In this document: one piece after another, positions 49,321 through 58,115 of the stretch | Numbering within the stretch: position 1 is the stretch's first letter | Layout: every line of letters starts with the position of its first letter | Source of the DNA: Methylomicrobium agile | Lineage (GTDB): Bacteria; Pseudomonadota; Gammaproteobacteria; Methylococcales; Methylomonadaceae | Assembly: GCF_000733855.1 (NCBI RefSeq) | Contig: NZ_JPOJ01000001.1 | Location: 1,674,001 to 1,738,000 of the forward strand | Direction: 5' to 3' | DNA: 64,000 nt | Notes under the pieces: model-generated | Databases searched by the model: none | What the model was told of the DNA's origin: nothing | What the model saw: only the letters and a program-made list of their open reading frames with translations | Translations under genes and position numbers: made by a program

Positions 49321-50451
49321 CTACGCGGACGATTCGTCCGACGCGTCCGCGCCGACATGTTCGGACACTTCCAGATCGAAGCCCGACAGGCCGACATATT
49401 TTTTCTGGGCGCCCAGCACTTTCAGCTTGTGCACGCCGAGATCGGCCAGTATCCGCGCGCCGGTGCCGGTCATCCGCCAGTCCGGCCCTTCGAATTCGTC
49501 TTCGCCGACATGGATGCCGTTATCCTGCAATTGATAGCGGTGGATCAGTTCGACCAGCGACTTGGTATCGTCGCTGCGCCGGATCACCACCAGCACCCCA
49601 CGGCCCGCTTCGGCGATTTTCTGCATCGCCGCGCGAATCGAGACGCTGCTCGCGTTGCGTTTCGAGGCGAACAGGTCGTCGAGCAGGTTGCGGGCATGCA
49701 CCCGGACCAGCACCGGTTCGTCGCCGGACACCTGCCCCATCACCAGTGCCAGATGCAGGTTGTTGTCGTTGCGGTCCTGGTACGCGTAAAGCCGGAAATC
49801 GCCGAATTCGCTCGGAAGCAGGCATTCGCTGATCCGTTCGAGCGTATTTTCGTGCTGAATCCGGTAGTGGATCAGGTCGGAGATCGTGCCGATCTTCAAA
49901 TTATGCTCCGCGGCGAAGCGTTCGAGATCGGGACGCCGGGCCATCGTGCCGTCGTCGTTCAGGATCTCGACGATCACCGCGGCCGGCTCGACGCCGGCCA
50001 GGCGCGCCAGATCGCAGCCGGCTTCGGTGTGGCCGGCCCGGTTCAGCACGCCGCCCGATTTCGCCATCAGTGGAAAGATGTGGCCGGGTTGGATCAAATC
50101 TTCCGGCTTGGCGTCCGGCGCGACCGCGCACTGCACGGTACGGGCCCGGTCGGCGGCCGAAATGCCGGTCGTAACGCCGGTCGCCGCCTCGATCGAGACG
50201 GTGAAATTGGTCGAATGCGCGGTTTTGTTCTCGTTGGTCATCAGTGGCAGGCGCAGCTTCTGGCAGCGTTCGCCGGTCAGCGTCAGGCAGATCAGGCCGC
50301 GGCCGTAGCGCGCCATGAAATTGATGTCCTCGGGGCGCGTAAATGCGGCCGCCATTACTAGGTCGCCTTCGTTCTCGCGGTCCTCGTTATCCATGATGAT
50401 GACCATCTTGCCCTGGCGCAAATCTTCGATGATTTCTTCGATCGTGTTCAT
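49321..50451 (-). CDS. ribB: 3,4-dihydroxy-2-butanone 4-phosphate synthase with degenerate GTP cyclohydrolase II-like domain
   Basis: A 376-residue two-domain protein. Residues 1-200 are an intact Rib[16 protein letters not shown], the [20 protein letters not shown] segment, [21 protein letters not shown]. The second half aligns with GTP cyclohydrolase II but has [17 protein letters not shown] where the active enzyme has the three zinc cysteines (E-C-LTGD...R-C-D-C), so it cannot bind the zinc. It is therefore of the RibBX kind, active only as DHBP synthase. A separate ribA must exist elsewhere. Confidence 0.92.
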   Translation of the reverse strand: MNTIEEIIEDLRQGKMVIIMDNEDRENEGDLVMAAAFTRPEDINFMARYGRGLICLTLTGERCQKLRLPLMTNENKTAHSTNFTVSIEAATGVTTGISAADRARTVQCAVAPDAKPEDLIQPGHIFPLMAKSGGVLNRAGHTEAGCDLARLAGVEPAAVIVEILNDDGTMARRPDLERFAAEHNLKIGTISDLIHYRIQHENTLERISECLLPSEFGDFRLYAYQDRNDNNLHLALVMGQVSGDEPVLVRVHARNLLDDLFASKRNASSVSIRAAMQKIAEAGRGVLVVIRRSDDTKSLVELIHRYQLQDNGIHVGEDEFEGPDWRMTGTGARILADLGVHKLKVLGAQKKYVGLSGFDLEVSEHVGADASDESSA

Positions 50452-50466
50452 AGCTTTTGATTTCGG

Positions 50467-51120
50467 TCAGCCTAAAAATCCGCTGCGCTGCAGAAGGTCG
50501 AGCGTGACCTTTTCTTCGGGCTGGGCGCTCTGGCCAAGCATCAGCCGCTCCAGATAGCGGGTCAGCAAGTCCACTTCGAGGTTGACGACGGTGCCGGGAG
50601 CCGCAAAGCCCAGCGTGGTTTCCTTCAGCGTGTGCGGCACGATGTTCACGCCGAAAACGCTGCCTTCGACTTCGTTGACGGTCAGGCTGATCCCGTCCAG
50701 GCAGACCGAACCTTTCTCGGCGATGTATCTGGCCAGAGGGTCCGGCGCCTTGAATTTGAAGCGCACCGAGCGCGCATCCGGTTTTTTGTCGATCACGGTC
50801 GCGAGGCCGTCGACATGGCCGCTGACGATATGGCCGCCGAGACGGGTCGATGGAGTCAGCGCCAGTTCCAGGTTGACCGGCGTGCCGACCGTGGCGCTTT
50901 TCAGGCTGGTACGGGACAGGGTTTCGTTCGAAACGTCGGCGGAAAACGAATGCGGCCCCAGCGCGATCGCGGTCAGGCAGACCCCGTTCACCGCGATGCT
51001 GTCGCCGAGCGCGGCGTCTTGCAGCGAAAGCTTGCCGGTGTCGATCGTGAGCCTGCAGTCGCCGGCCTGTTGCTCGATCGCGGTGATTTTTCCGACTGCC
51101 AGAATGATGCCTGTGAACAT
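50467..51120 (-). CDS. ribE: riboflavin synthase alpha chain
   Basis: A 217-residue enzyme with two lumazine-binding halves: [39 protein letters not shown] and, in the second half, [16 protein letters not shown] and [12 protein letters not shown]. It converts two lumazines to riboflavin. Between ribB (15 bases away) and ribD. Confidence 0.96.
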   Translation of the reverse strand: MFTGIILAVGKITAIEQQAGDCRLTIDTGKLSLQDAALGDSIAVNGVCLTAIALGPHSFSADVSNETLSRTSLKSATVGTPVNLELALTPSTRLGGHIVSGHVDGLATVIDKKPDARSVRFKFKAPDPLARYIAEKGSVCLDGISLTVNEVEGSVFGVNIVPHTLKETTLGFAAPGTVVNLEVDLLTRYLERLMLGQSAQPEEKVTLDLLQRSGFLG

Positions 51121-51146
51121 GAAGTAAGCGAATATATTTAAAAACT

Positions 51147-51225
51147 GTAGGGTACGCTGTGCGTACCTCTTCTAAGTGGGAAGTCGGCCGGCAACTCTGG
51201 CAAAGGTACGCACCGCGTACCCTAC
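51147..51225. repeat. GGTACGC/GCGTACC palindromic repeat, copies 2 and 3
   Basis: GTAGGGTACGC-TGT-GCGTACC (51147-51167) and GGTACGC-ACC-GCGTACCCTAC (51205-51225) face each other, making a hairpin with arms that are themselves palindromic. The right end runs into the ribD stop codon. The same core occurs at 16702-16718. Confidence 0.75.
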
Positions 51226-52310
51226 ATCTTGTAAGTCAATCTCAGGTCCGGGCCGATCTGCCGGGCATCGGCCAGCTTCAATAATTTTTTGTCGGCCATC
51301 GTTCTTATGCCGGGCAGCGTGAATAGGCCGCGTCCCCGGTCGCCCAATACGCAAGGTGCCATATAGACAATCCATTCGTCGGCCAGGTTCTCGGCCAGCA
51401 AGGCGCCGTTCAATACCGGTCCCGCTTCGACCAGCAATTCGTTGACTTGCTGGTCGGCCATAAAAGTCATTACGACGTTCAGATCGATGCGGCCGTTTTT
51501 TTCGACGATTCGGTGAATTTCGAAACCGGCTTTCTGCAAGTCCGCCATTCTGCGCCGATCGCCGCTGGCTGTCAAAATCAGGCTGCGCCCCGGCAATTTC
51601 GCCAACTGCATGTGGGGCGGCATCCTGAGGTGCGTATCCAGCACGATCCTGACCGGCTGCAGCACGTCGTCCCCGATCCGGGCGGTCAGCGCCGGATCGT
51701 CGGCCAGCACGGTGCCGATGCCGGTCAGGATCGCCGAACTTTGCGCCCGGAGCCGGTGCACGTCCTGCCGGGCTTCGCGGGAAGTGATCCATCGGCTTTC
51801 GCCGGATTCCAGCGCCGTCCGTCCGTCCAGGCTCATCGCGAGCTTGCTGCGCACGAAAGGCCGCCCCGTGGTCATCCGTTGGATGAAGCCGGGGTTCAAT
51901 CGGCGCGCATCTTCTTCCAGCACGCCGCAGACGGCTTCGATGCCGGCCTCCCGGAGCTTGGCCAGACCCCTGCCGGCGACCAGAGGGTTGGGGTCCGGCA
52001 TCGCCGCCACGACCCGGCGGATGCCGGCCTCGATCAACGCGTCGGCGCAAGGCGGCGTTTTGCCGTGATGGCTGCACGGTTCTAGCGTCACATAGGCAGT
52101 AGCACCGCTCGCGTTATCCGCGCTTTTGAGTGCCGCAATTTCGGCATGATCGCCGCCGGCCCTGACGTGCCAGCCTTCGCCGATCACTTCGTCATCGCGG
52201 ACCAGTACGCAGCCGACCCGCGGGTTCGGATGGGTCGTGTATAAGCCGTTCCGGGCCAGCCGCAAGGCGCTGGCCATGTAATGAAAATCCCGGCTGTCTG
52301 CGGAATCCAT
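51222..52310 (-). CDS. ribD: bifunctional riboflavin deaminase/reductase
   Basis: A 362-residue enzyme. The N-terminal deaminase has HAEIAAL and PCSHHGKTPPCADAL zinc motifs; the C-terminal reductase has VRSKLAMSLDGRTALESGESRWITS and LVEAGPVLNGALL. It carries out deamination and then side-chain reduction of the pyrimidine after the GTP cyclohydrolase step. It starts the base after nrdR ends. Confidence 0.95.
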   Translation of the reverse strand: MDSADSRDFHYMASALRLARNGLYTTHPNPRVGCVLVRDDEVIGEGWHVRAGGDHAEIAALKSADNASGATAYVTLEPCSHHGKTPPCADALIEAGIRRVVAAMPDPNPLVAGRGLAKLREAGIEAVCGVLEEDARRLNPGFIQRMTTGRPFVRSKLAMSLDGRTALESGESRWITSREARQDVHRLRAQSSAILTGIGTVLADDPALTARIGDDVLQPVRIVLDTHLRMPPHMQLAKLPGRSLILTASGDRRRMADLQKAGFEIHRIVEKNGRIDLNVVMTFMADQQVNELLVEAGPVLNGALLAENLADEWIVYMAPCVLGDRGRGLFTLPGIRTMADKKLLKLADARQIGPDLRLTYKM

Positions 52311-52763
52311 CTATTTTTCTTGCAGATGCTTGATCATGTCGGTGAATTCGCTGACATCCTGAAAGCTCCGGTAAACCGAGGCGAAGCGGACATAGGCGAC
52401 ATGATCGAGATGACTCAATTCATGCATCACTTTTTCGCCGAGCTGCTGGGCGGTAATTTCCCGGTCGCCGGAGCTCATCAAGGCTTTCTTGATCCGGTTC
52501 AGCGCCATTTCGATATCATCGCCGCTGACCGGCCGTTTTTCGAGCGCCTTCAACATCCCGGAGCGCAGTTTCTTTTCGTCGAACGGCTGGCGGCTGCCGT
52601 CGCGCTTGACCACGCGCGGCAAGCTCAATTCGGCGGCTTCGAAAGTCGTGAACCGTTCCTTGCAGGCCGTGCATTCGCGGCGTCGGCGGACCTGGTCGCC
52701 TTCATTCGTCAATCGGGAATCCAGAACGCGCGTATCCTGGGCGGCGCAAAACGGACATCGCAT
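52311..52763 (-). CDS. nrdR: transcriptional repressor NrdR
   Basis: A 150-residue regulator with an N-terminal zinc ribbon ([29 protein letters not shown]) and an ATP-cone ([29 protein letters not shown]). It represses ribonucleotide reductase genes according to dATP level. It is the first gene of the nrdR-ribD-ribE-ribB-ribH-nusB-thiL-pgpA run. A -10 TATAAT is at 52815-52820 on the minus strand. Confidence 0.96.
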   Translation of the reverse strand: MRCPFCAAQDTRVLDSRLTNEGDQVRRRRECTACKERFTTFEAAELSLPRVVKRDGSRQPFDEKKLRSGMLKALEKRPVSGDDIEMALNRIKKALMSSGDREITAQQLGEKVMHELSHLDHVAYVRFASVYRSFQDVSEFTDMIKHLQEK

Positions 52764-53405
52764 GGCTGATCTTTAATAATGCCGATAATCCGGCGAATCG
52801 TTTCAAAATTTCTCATTATATAATACTATCGGTCCATTCGCATTGAATCTTAAACGGTTTGCCCGAATCACGGAAACGCCTGGCCGAAAGCGTCAGGGTT
52901 CTCCGCAGGTTTTTCCACAGCCGGCAACATTGTCCGGTCTGGCCGACGGGTCGTAAGGCGAGCATTATTTTTTTATCGAAGCATCCCGGCAATGCCGTTT
53001 GATATCCTATATCCCATTGATATTAAGTTATAAATTCCTAAATCTGCAGAAGACTGTTCGTCCCGCCAGCCAGGCTGCCGATTTCATCGCAGGAAGCGCT
53101 CCGGATAGTTGTCGGCAGTTTACCCACAGAGTTATCCACAGGATAGGTGGATGGCCCGTATCGCAGGCCGTAACCGAGTTTTTTGCCGAACCGCCAAAAA
53201 TCTCGCCCGGCAACAATAGGCTGTACCGTGAGATTTGCCGGCCTGAAGAAGCCAGGCGGGTTAATGATTCGGTTTTTGTAGAAATGTCAATAAAAAATTT
53301 ATATAATGGCCTGTTACATCGACTCATTTGCAATTCTCATAAGATCAGACGCAGGCGAATTTCGCAGCGTTTGGACTGTCTTGAGCTAATCGACCCTAAG
53401 TGACT
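52764..53405. other. divergent spacer with DnaA-box-like sites and two promoter -10 elements
   Basis: 642 bases. Minus-strand TATAAT at 52815-52820 suits nrdR; plus-strand TATAAT at 53302-53307, in an AT-rich run, suits the large oxidoreductase gene. Three DnaA-box-like 9-mers lie between: TTTTCCACA (52911), TTACCCACA (53120) and the perfect TTATCCACA (53132-53140). No gene is supported. Confidence 0.5.
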
Positions 53406-56400
53406 ATGGATCATAACGACTTTACGCTTGGAATTTCCGGCTTTACTTATCCTGATTTGTACGACGCCCGGCGCCTGAACGATCTGCTCGAAGCGTTCGA
53501 TGCCTCGGTGAAACGCCATGACCCCGAATTGTTCGAGAAATTTGCCGCTTACCGCCAATGTCAGGGCGAAGGGATGGCGGTCGAGGCGGTATCGGATTTG
53601 CTGGTCAAGATGGGGCCTTATGTCGGGCGTTTCGTCGCGAAACTGTTCGGCGTCGAGGAAGCGCATCAGGCCCAGGCGGCAAAGATTCGGGAAGAGTTCG
53701 ATACCATCTTCACTTACAAGAACGAAGTCGTCGCGAAATTGAATCTGGTCTTCAAGAATCAGGCAATTTCCGAGTGGGACGTCGGCGGGATCAAAAGCCG
53801 CTTCGAGTTATTGATTCAGGCCGCGTTTCCGGAAGCGGTCAACGACAGCGATGCCGAGCGCCGGGTTGCGCGCGCGGGCGGACTGATCGGGCAGTTGTCC
53901 TCGCATTACAAAGCGGTTGCGAAAGGCAAGGACGGCATTTACCCGAATGCGGACGCGGCCGCCGAAAAACTGCGCGCGCAGCTTGCCGCGCATCCCGAAG
54001 CGGCAAAGGCGTTCGCCGAAATCATCGCGGCAGCCGATGCGGCGAGCTTTGTCGATGGGCTGATGGACTTGGCCCAGCGTTGGGCTTTCATTGCCCAGCA
54101 CGATCCCCAGATCGCCGAGCACTGGCTCAGTTTCAAATTCCCCGAAAAACGCGATTTCGAAAATCTGGTCGAGCACGATGTCGTCGCCAAGGGCGAATTT
54201 TCGGTCTGGATGGGCGAACTGGCGCACCGCCGCCGCCGCGACGGTTTCAAGCTGACCGATCCGCGCTACAACGAGCGGCAAACCCTGTCCGAAGTCGATC
54301 ACTGCATCTATTGCCATGACCGGGATACCGATTCCTGCTCGAAAGGCATGCGCAACAAGAAAACCAATACTTACAAGGTCGACCCTTTGGGCGTCACCAC
54401 GACCGGCTGCCCGCTCGAAGAGAAGATTTCGGAGATGCACCTGGTCAAGCGCGGCGGCGACAATATCGGCGCGCTGGCGATCATCATCGTCGACAATCCG
54501 ATGTGCCCCGGCACCGGCCACCGGATCTGCAACGACTGCATGAAGGGCTGCATCTACCAGAAAACCGATCCGGTCAATATTCCGCAGATCGAAACGAACG
54601 TGTTGACCGACGTGTTGTTCATGCCGTACGGTTTCGAGATTTACAGCCTGCTGACGCGCTGGAATCCTTTGAACGTCAAGCGTCCGGTAATGCAGCCTTA
54701 CAACGGCAAGAACGTGCTGGTCGTCGGCCTCGGCCCTGCCGGCTACACGATGAGCCATTACCTGTTGAACGAAGGCTTCGGCGTGGCCGGCATCGACGGC
54801 CTGAAGCTGGAGCCTTTGCCTGCCGCGTTGACCGGCGATGGCGACACAGTGCCTCCGCCGATTGCGGATTTCCGCGAACTGTATGAAGACCTGGACAAGC
54901 GGATTCTGGCCGGTTTCGGCGGCGTCGCCGAATACGGGATTACCGTGCGCTGGGACAAGAACTTTTTGAAGGTGATCTACCTGACGCTGCTGCGCCGGAA
55001 CGCGTTCCGCGCTTACGGCGGGATCCGCTTCGGCGGCACGATCACGATCGAAGACGCCTGGCGGATGGGCTTCGACCACATCTGCATCGCGTCCGGCGCC
55101 GGCAAGCCGACGATCATTGATCTGAAGAACAACCTGCTGCGCGGCATCCGCAAGGCGTCTGATTTCCTGATGGCGCTGCAGCTGACCGGCGCGGCGAAGT
55201 CGTCTTCACTGGCGAACCTGCAGGTACGCCTGCCGGCCGGCGTGATCGGCGGCGGCCTGACCGCGATCGATACCGCGACCGAACTGATGGCTTATTATCC
55301 GGTGCAGGTCGAAAAACTGCTCGGCCGCTACGAAACGCTGGCGTCGGTCTACGGCGAAGAAGCGGTGCGGAAGCGCTACGATCAGGAAGAAACAATCATC
55401 CTGGACGAATTCCTGGGGCACGGCCGGGCGATCCGCACCGAACGCGAGCGCGCCGCCACGGCCGGCGAAGCGCCGAACTTCCAGCCGCTGGTCGAGGGCT
55501 GGGGCGGCGTGACGCTGTTCTACCGTAAAGGCATGAAGGATGCGCCGGCCTACCGGCAAAACCACGAGGAAATTTCCGAAGCGCTCGAAGAAGGCATTGC
55601 GCTTGCCGAAGGCATGAGTCCGGTCAGCGCGATTCCTGACCCGTACGGTCATTTGCAAGCCGTCGAATTCGAAAAACTGGAGTTCGAAGAAGGCCGCTGG
55701 GTCAGCAAGAAGCAAAGGGTGACCGTGCCGTTGCGCAACCTGTACATCGCGGCCGGCACTTCGCCGAACACGATTTACCAGAGCGAGTACCCGGATACCT
55801 TCGTGATGGATAAATGGTTCTTCCAGCGCTACCAGCCGGAATGGCACGGCGGCAACCTGGAACTGGTGGCGATGCACGACGAGGCCGCGCCGAAACTCGG
55901 CAAGCCCGCGCCGCTGACTTCCTATCAAAAGGACGGCAGGTTCATCAGTTTCTACGGGGACAACCACCCGGTCTATGCCGGCAACGTAGTCAAGGCGATG
56001 GCGAGCGCGAAAAACGGCTATCCGCACATTGCGAAACTATTCGAAAAAGAACTGGCGGAACTCGATCCGTCCCAGCAAGCCGAACGCAACGCCGGCCTGA
56101 AACAGTTCTTCGCGTCGCTGGACGAAGCCTTTAGCGCGACCATCGTGGCGATCAACCGGCTGACGCCGACGATCATCGAAGTGGTCGTGAAGGCGCCGAT
56201 GGCGGCGGCCAAATTCGAGCCGGGCCAGTTCTACCGTCTGCAGAATTTCGAAGCCCATGCGCCGGTCAAGGAAGGCACCGTGCTGGCGTCCGAAGGTCTG
56301 GCGTTGACCGGAGCGGAAGTCGACAAGGAAAAAGGCACGATTTCGCTGATCGCGCTGGAAATGGGCTCGTCTTCGCGCTTGTGCGCGACCTGGAAGGTCG

Positions 56401-57098
56401 GCGATCCGTTGATCCTGATGGGCGTAACCGGCACGCCGACCGAAATCCCGACCGGCCAGACCGTGCTCTTGATCGGCGGCGGCCTCGGCAATGCGGTCTT
56501 GTTCTCGATCGGCAAGGCATTGCGCAACGCCGGCAACAAGGTGATCTATTTCGCCGGCTACAAGTATCGCCGGGACATTTTCAAGGTCGAAGACATCGAG
56601 GCGGCATCCGACGTAATCATCTGGTCGATCGACAATACGCCGGGCGCCGAAGCGTTCCCGCCGACGCGGCCGCAGGACAAGACCTTCGTCGGCAATATTC
56701 TGGAGTGCATGGTTGCCTATGCGAAGGGCGAACTCGGCGAGCAGCCTATTCCGCTTGCCGATGTGGACCACCTGATCGTGATCGGTTCGGACCGGATGAT
56801 GGCCGCGGTGAAGGATGCCCGCTTCAATGTGCTGAAGCCGTACCTGAACAAGGTCCAGCATGCCATCGGTTCGATCAACTCGCCGATGCAGTGCATGATG
56901 AAAGGCATCTGCGCGCAATGCCTGTGCAAGCACGTCGATGCGGAATCCGGCAAGGAATATTTCGTGTATTCCTGCTACAACCAGGATCAGGATCTGGACA
57001 AGGTCGACTTCCCGCATCTGAACGCGCGCCTGCGTCAAAATACGGTGCAGGAAAAGCTGTCGAATCTGTGGCTGGATTATCTGCTCGAAAAGCGGTAA
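53406..57098 (+). CDS. fused Nfn-like iron-sulfur flavoprotein (GltD-like plus PyrK-like)
   Basis: A 1230-residue protein, ATG start (a GTG two codons earlier is possible). Residues 1-295 are a helical region I do not recognise. Residues 299-385 hold eight cysteines (HCIYC, DSCSKG, TGCPLEEKI, NPMCPG, HRICNDCMKGCIY) in the order of the GltD N-terminal iron-sulfur domain, enough for two [4Fe-4S] clusters. A FAD/NAD(P) disulfide-reductase-like part follows (VLVVGLGPAGYTMSHYLL at about 437; VIGGGLTAIDTATEL). From about 930 to the end is a ferredoxin-NADP reductase-like part (FEPGQFYRLQNFE, VLLIGGGLGNAVLFSIGKAL) with PyrK-like cysteines at 1165, 1171, 1174 and 1192 for a [2Fe-2S] cluster. This is the order NfnB then NfnA in one chain. 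Electron transfer between NAD(P)H pools and ferredoxin is likely; bifurcation is a hypothesis. It stands alone. Confidence 0.85.
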   Translation: MDHNDFTLGISGFTYPDLYDARRLNDLLEAFDASVKRHDPELFEKFAAYRQCQGEGMAVEAVSDLLVKMGPYVGRFVAKLFGVEEAHQAQAAKIREEFDTIFTYKNEVVAKLNLVFKNQAISEWDVGGIKSRFELLIQAAFPEAVNDSDAERRVARAGGLIGQLSSHYKAVAKGKDGIYPNADAAAEKLRAQLAAHPEAAKAFAEIIAAADAASFVDGLMDLAQRWAFIAQHDPQIAEHWLSFKFPEKRDFENLVEHDVVAKGEFSVWMGELAHRRRRDGFKLTDPRYNERQTLSEVDHCIYCHDRDTDSCSKGMRNKKTNTYKVDPLGVTTTGCPLEEKISEMHLVKRGGDNIGALAIIIVDNPMCPGTGHRICNDCMKGCIYQKTDPVNIPQIETNVLTDVLFMPYGFEIYSLLTRWNPLNVKRPVMQPYNGKNVLVVGLGPAGYTMSHYLLNEGFGVAGIDGLKLEPLPAALTGDGDTVPPPIADFRELYEDLDKRILAGFGGVAEYGITVRWDKNFLKVIYLTLLRRNAFRAYGGIRFGGTITIEDAWRMGFDHICIASGAGKPTIIDLKNNLLRGIRKASDFLMALQLTGAAKSSSLANLQVRLPAGVIGGGLTAIDTATELMAYYPVQVEKLLGRYETLASVYGEEAVRKRYDQEETIILDEFLGHGRAIRTERERAATAGEAPNFQPLVEGWGGVTLFYRKGMKDAPAYRQNHEEISEALEEGIALAEGMSPVSAIPDPYGHLQAVEFEKLEFEEGRWVSKKQRVTVPLRNLYIAAGTSPNTIYQSEYPDTFVMDKWFFQRYQPEWHGGNLELVAMHDEAAPKLGKPAPLTSYQKDGRFISFYGDNHPVYAGNVVKAMASAKNGYPHIAKLFEKELAELDPSQQAERNAGLKQFFASLDEAFSATIVAINRLTPTIIEVVVKAPMAAAKFEPGQFYRLQNFEAHAPVKEGTVLASEGLALTGAEVDKEKGTISLIALEMGSSSRLCATWKVGDPLILMGVTGTPTEIPTGQTVLLIGGGLGNAVLFSIGKALRNAGNKVIYFAGYKYRRDIFKVEDIEAASDVIIWSIDNTPGAEAFPPTRPQDKTFVGNILECMVAYAKGELGEQPIPLADVDHLIVIGSDRMMAAVKDARFNVLKPYLNKVQHAIGSINSPMQCMMKGICAQCLCKHVDAESGKEYFVYSCYNQDQDLDKVDFPHLNARLRQNTVQEKLSNLWLDYLLEKR

Positions 57099-57544
57099 AT
57101 CCGCTCTCCGTAAAGCGGGGCTGTCGGAAGGGCGATGCGGTTCAAGCCCTTCCTCCGGCTCCGCTTTGCGTCGGCTTGAAAGATTGAGGGCCGACAGAGA
57201 ACTTTTGAAGGTTTTTCCGGTCCTTAGAAAGGAAATCGACTGTTTATCGGTAAGATAGAGGGTGGGTTTCTCCCGGCGTCCATTCTGAGGGATTCTTGAC
57301 CCCACTAACATCGTAGATCAGCGGGGATGCGCGGTGGAAAACGGCTGATTTTTTCGATACGAAATACTTCGGAACGGCTTGAAATTCGAGAAAGCCGCCG
57401 CCATTATTTCAAGACCCTTGGGTTTGGCTGTTTGAAACGGATAGCGTTTCGATGCCGGACCGGACACCGAATGCGTTATTCAATTTGTTTCCGATCTTTC
57501 CGCAAAACCGCCGGGAAGCATCCTTGTTTTTGAAGAGTGTAACT
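57099..57544. other. intergenic with large hairpin
   Basis: 446 bases. The first 100 form the hairpin described separately; the rest has short open frames only. The 57545 gene's promoter must lie here but was not placed. Confidence 0.4.
57112..57197. repeat. compound hairpin after the Nfn-like gene
   Basis: AAAGCGG/CCGCTTT (57112-57118 and 57161-57167) surrounds GAAGGGC/GCCCTTC (57127-57133 and 57146-57152); CTGTCGG (57121-57127) can also pair with CCGACAG (57191-57197). The stems compete, so two structures are possible. No T-run follows. Confidence 0.5.
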
Positions 57545-57766
57545 ATGGCAAGAACTTCTGTAAAGTTGGCGAGCAAAGCCGATGAACCCTTGACTCATAT
57601 GGATCATGAGGACGACATTTTCGACGATGCCGAATTTGGAGCGCTCGATTCGAGCGAAGGCGATACCATCAAACGCGATGCTCGCCGGAAAATTGAAATT
57701 TACTGGGAAAAAAAGCGGCTCAGAGAGCAGTTCGACGATCTGGACGAGGCTGAATTAGGGTTTTGA
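57545..57766 (+). CDS. PA3496-family small acidic protein
   Basis: A 73-residue protein with an acidic centre (DHEDDIFDDAEFGALDSSEGD) and a C-terminal DARRKIEIYWEKKRLREQFDDL, matching the PA3496 group of putative envelope integrity proteins (R-R-K-[IL]-E-x-x-x-E-x-[KR]-RLR-x-x-x-[DE]D). No signal peptide or membrane segment is seen. Function unknown. The start excludes 31 upstream in-frame codons that lack conservation. Confidence 0.75.
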   Translation: MARTSVKLASKADEPLTHMDHEDDIFDDAEFGALDSSEGDTIKRDARRKIEIYWEKKRLREQFDDLDEAELGF

Positions 57767-57825
57767 GCCTTCATTCTTTCCGGGGCGTCAATCGCCCCGA
57801 CTCCCGGCCCGCTTCCGTCGGCTTC

Positions 57826-58080
57826 TCATTTCTCCAATAGCGGATCCAGTTGTTTCGACTGGTCCAGCGCATACAGCTCGTCAAAGCCACCGATATGGCG
57901 GTCTCCGATAAAAATCTGCGGAACGGTGCGGCGTTTCGATTTGATCATCATTTCTTCGCGCAGGCCGGGTTCCGCATCGACATTGATTTCGGTATAGCTG
58001 ATGCCTTTTCTGTCCAGCAAACGTTTTGCCATGATGCAGTAAGGGCAGATTTTGGTCGTGTAGATGATGATATTCGGCAT
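57826..58080 (-). CDS. grxC: glutaredoxin 3
   Basis: An 84-residue glutaredoxin with active site CPYC at 12-15, TVPQIFIG as the cis-Pro motif and GGFDEL as the glutathione-binding turn. It reduces disulfides and mixed disulfides with glutathione. It converges with the PA3496-family gene and follows topA by 35 bases. Confidence 0.95.
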   Translation of the reverse strand: MPNIIIYTTKICPYCIMAKRLLDRKGISYTEINVDAEPGLREEMMIKSKRRTVPQIFIGDRHIGGFDELYALDQSKQLDPLLEK

Positions 58081-58115
58081 AAATTCGGTTCGGGAGCGGG
58101 TATCGGCCCGACAAA

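Noticed and set aside
52764-53405. Chromosomal origin suggested by DnaA-box-like sites
   Set aside because: Only three sites, no adjacent dnaA, dnaN or gidA genes, and no AT-rich 13-mer array; promoter control is more likely.
53808-57311. Minus-strand frames of over 400 codons opposite the Nfn-like gene
   Set aside because: Low-complexity antisense shadows of a well-supported gene.
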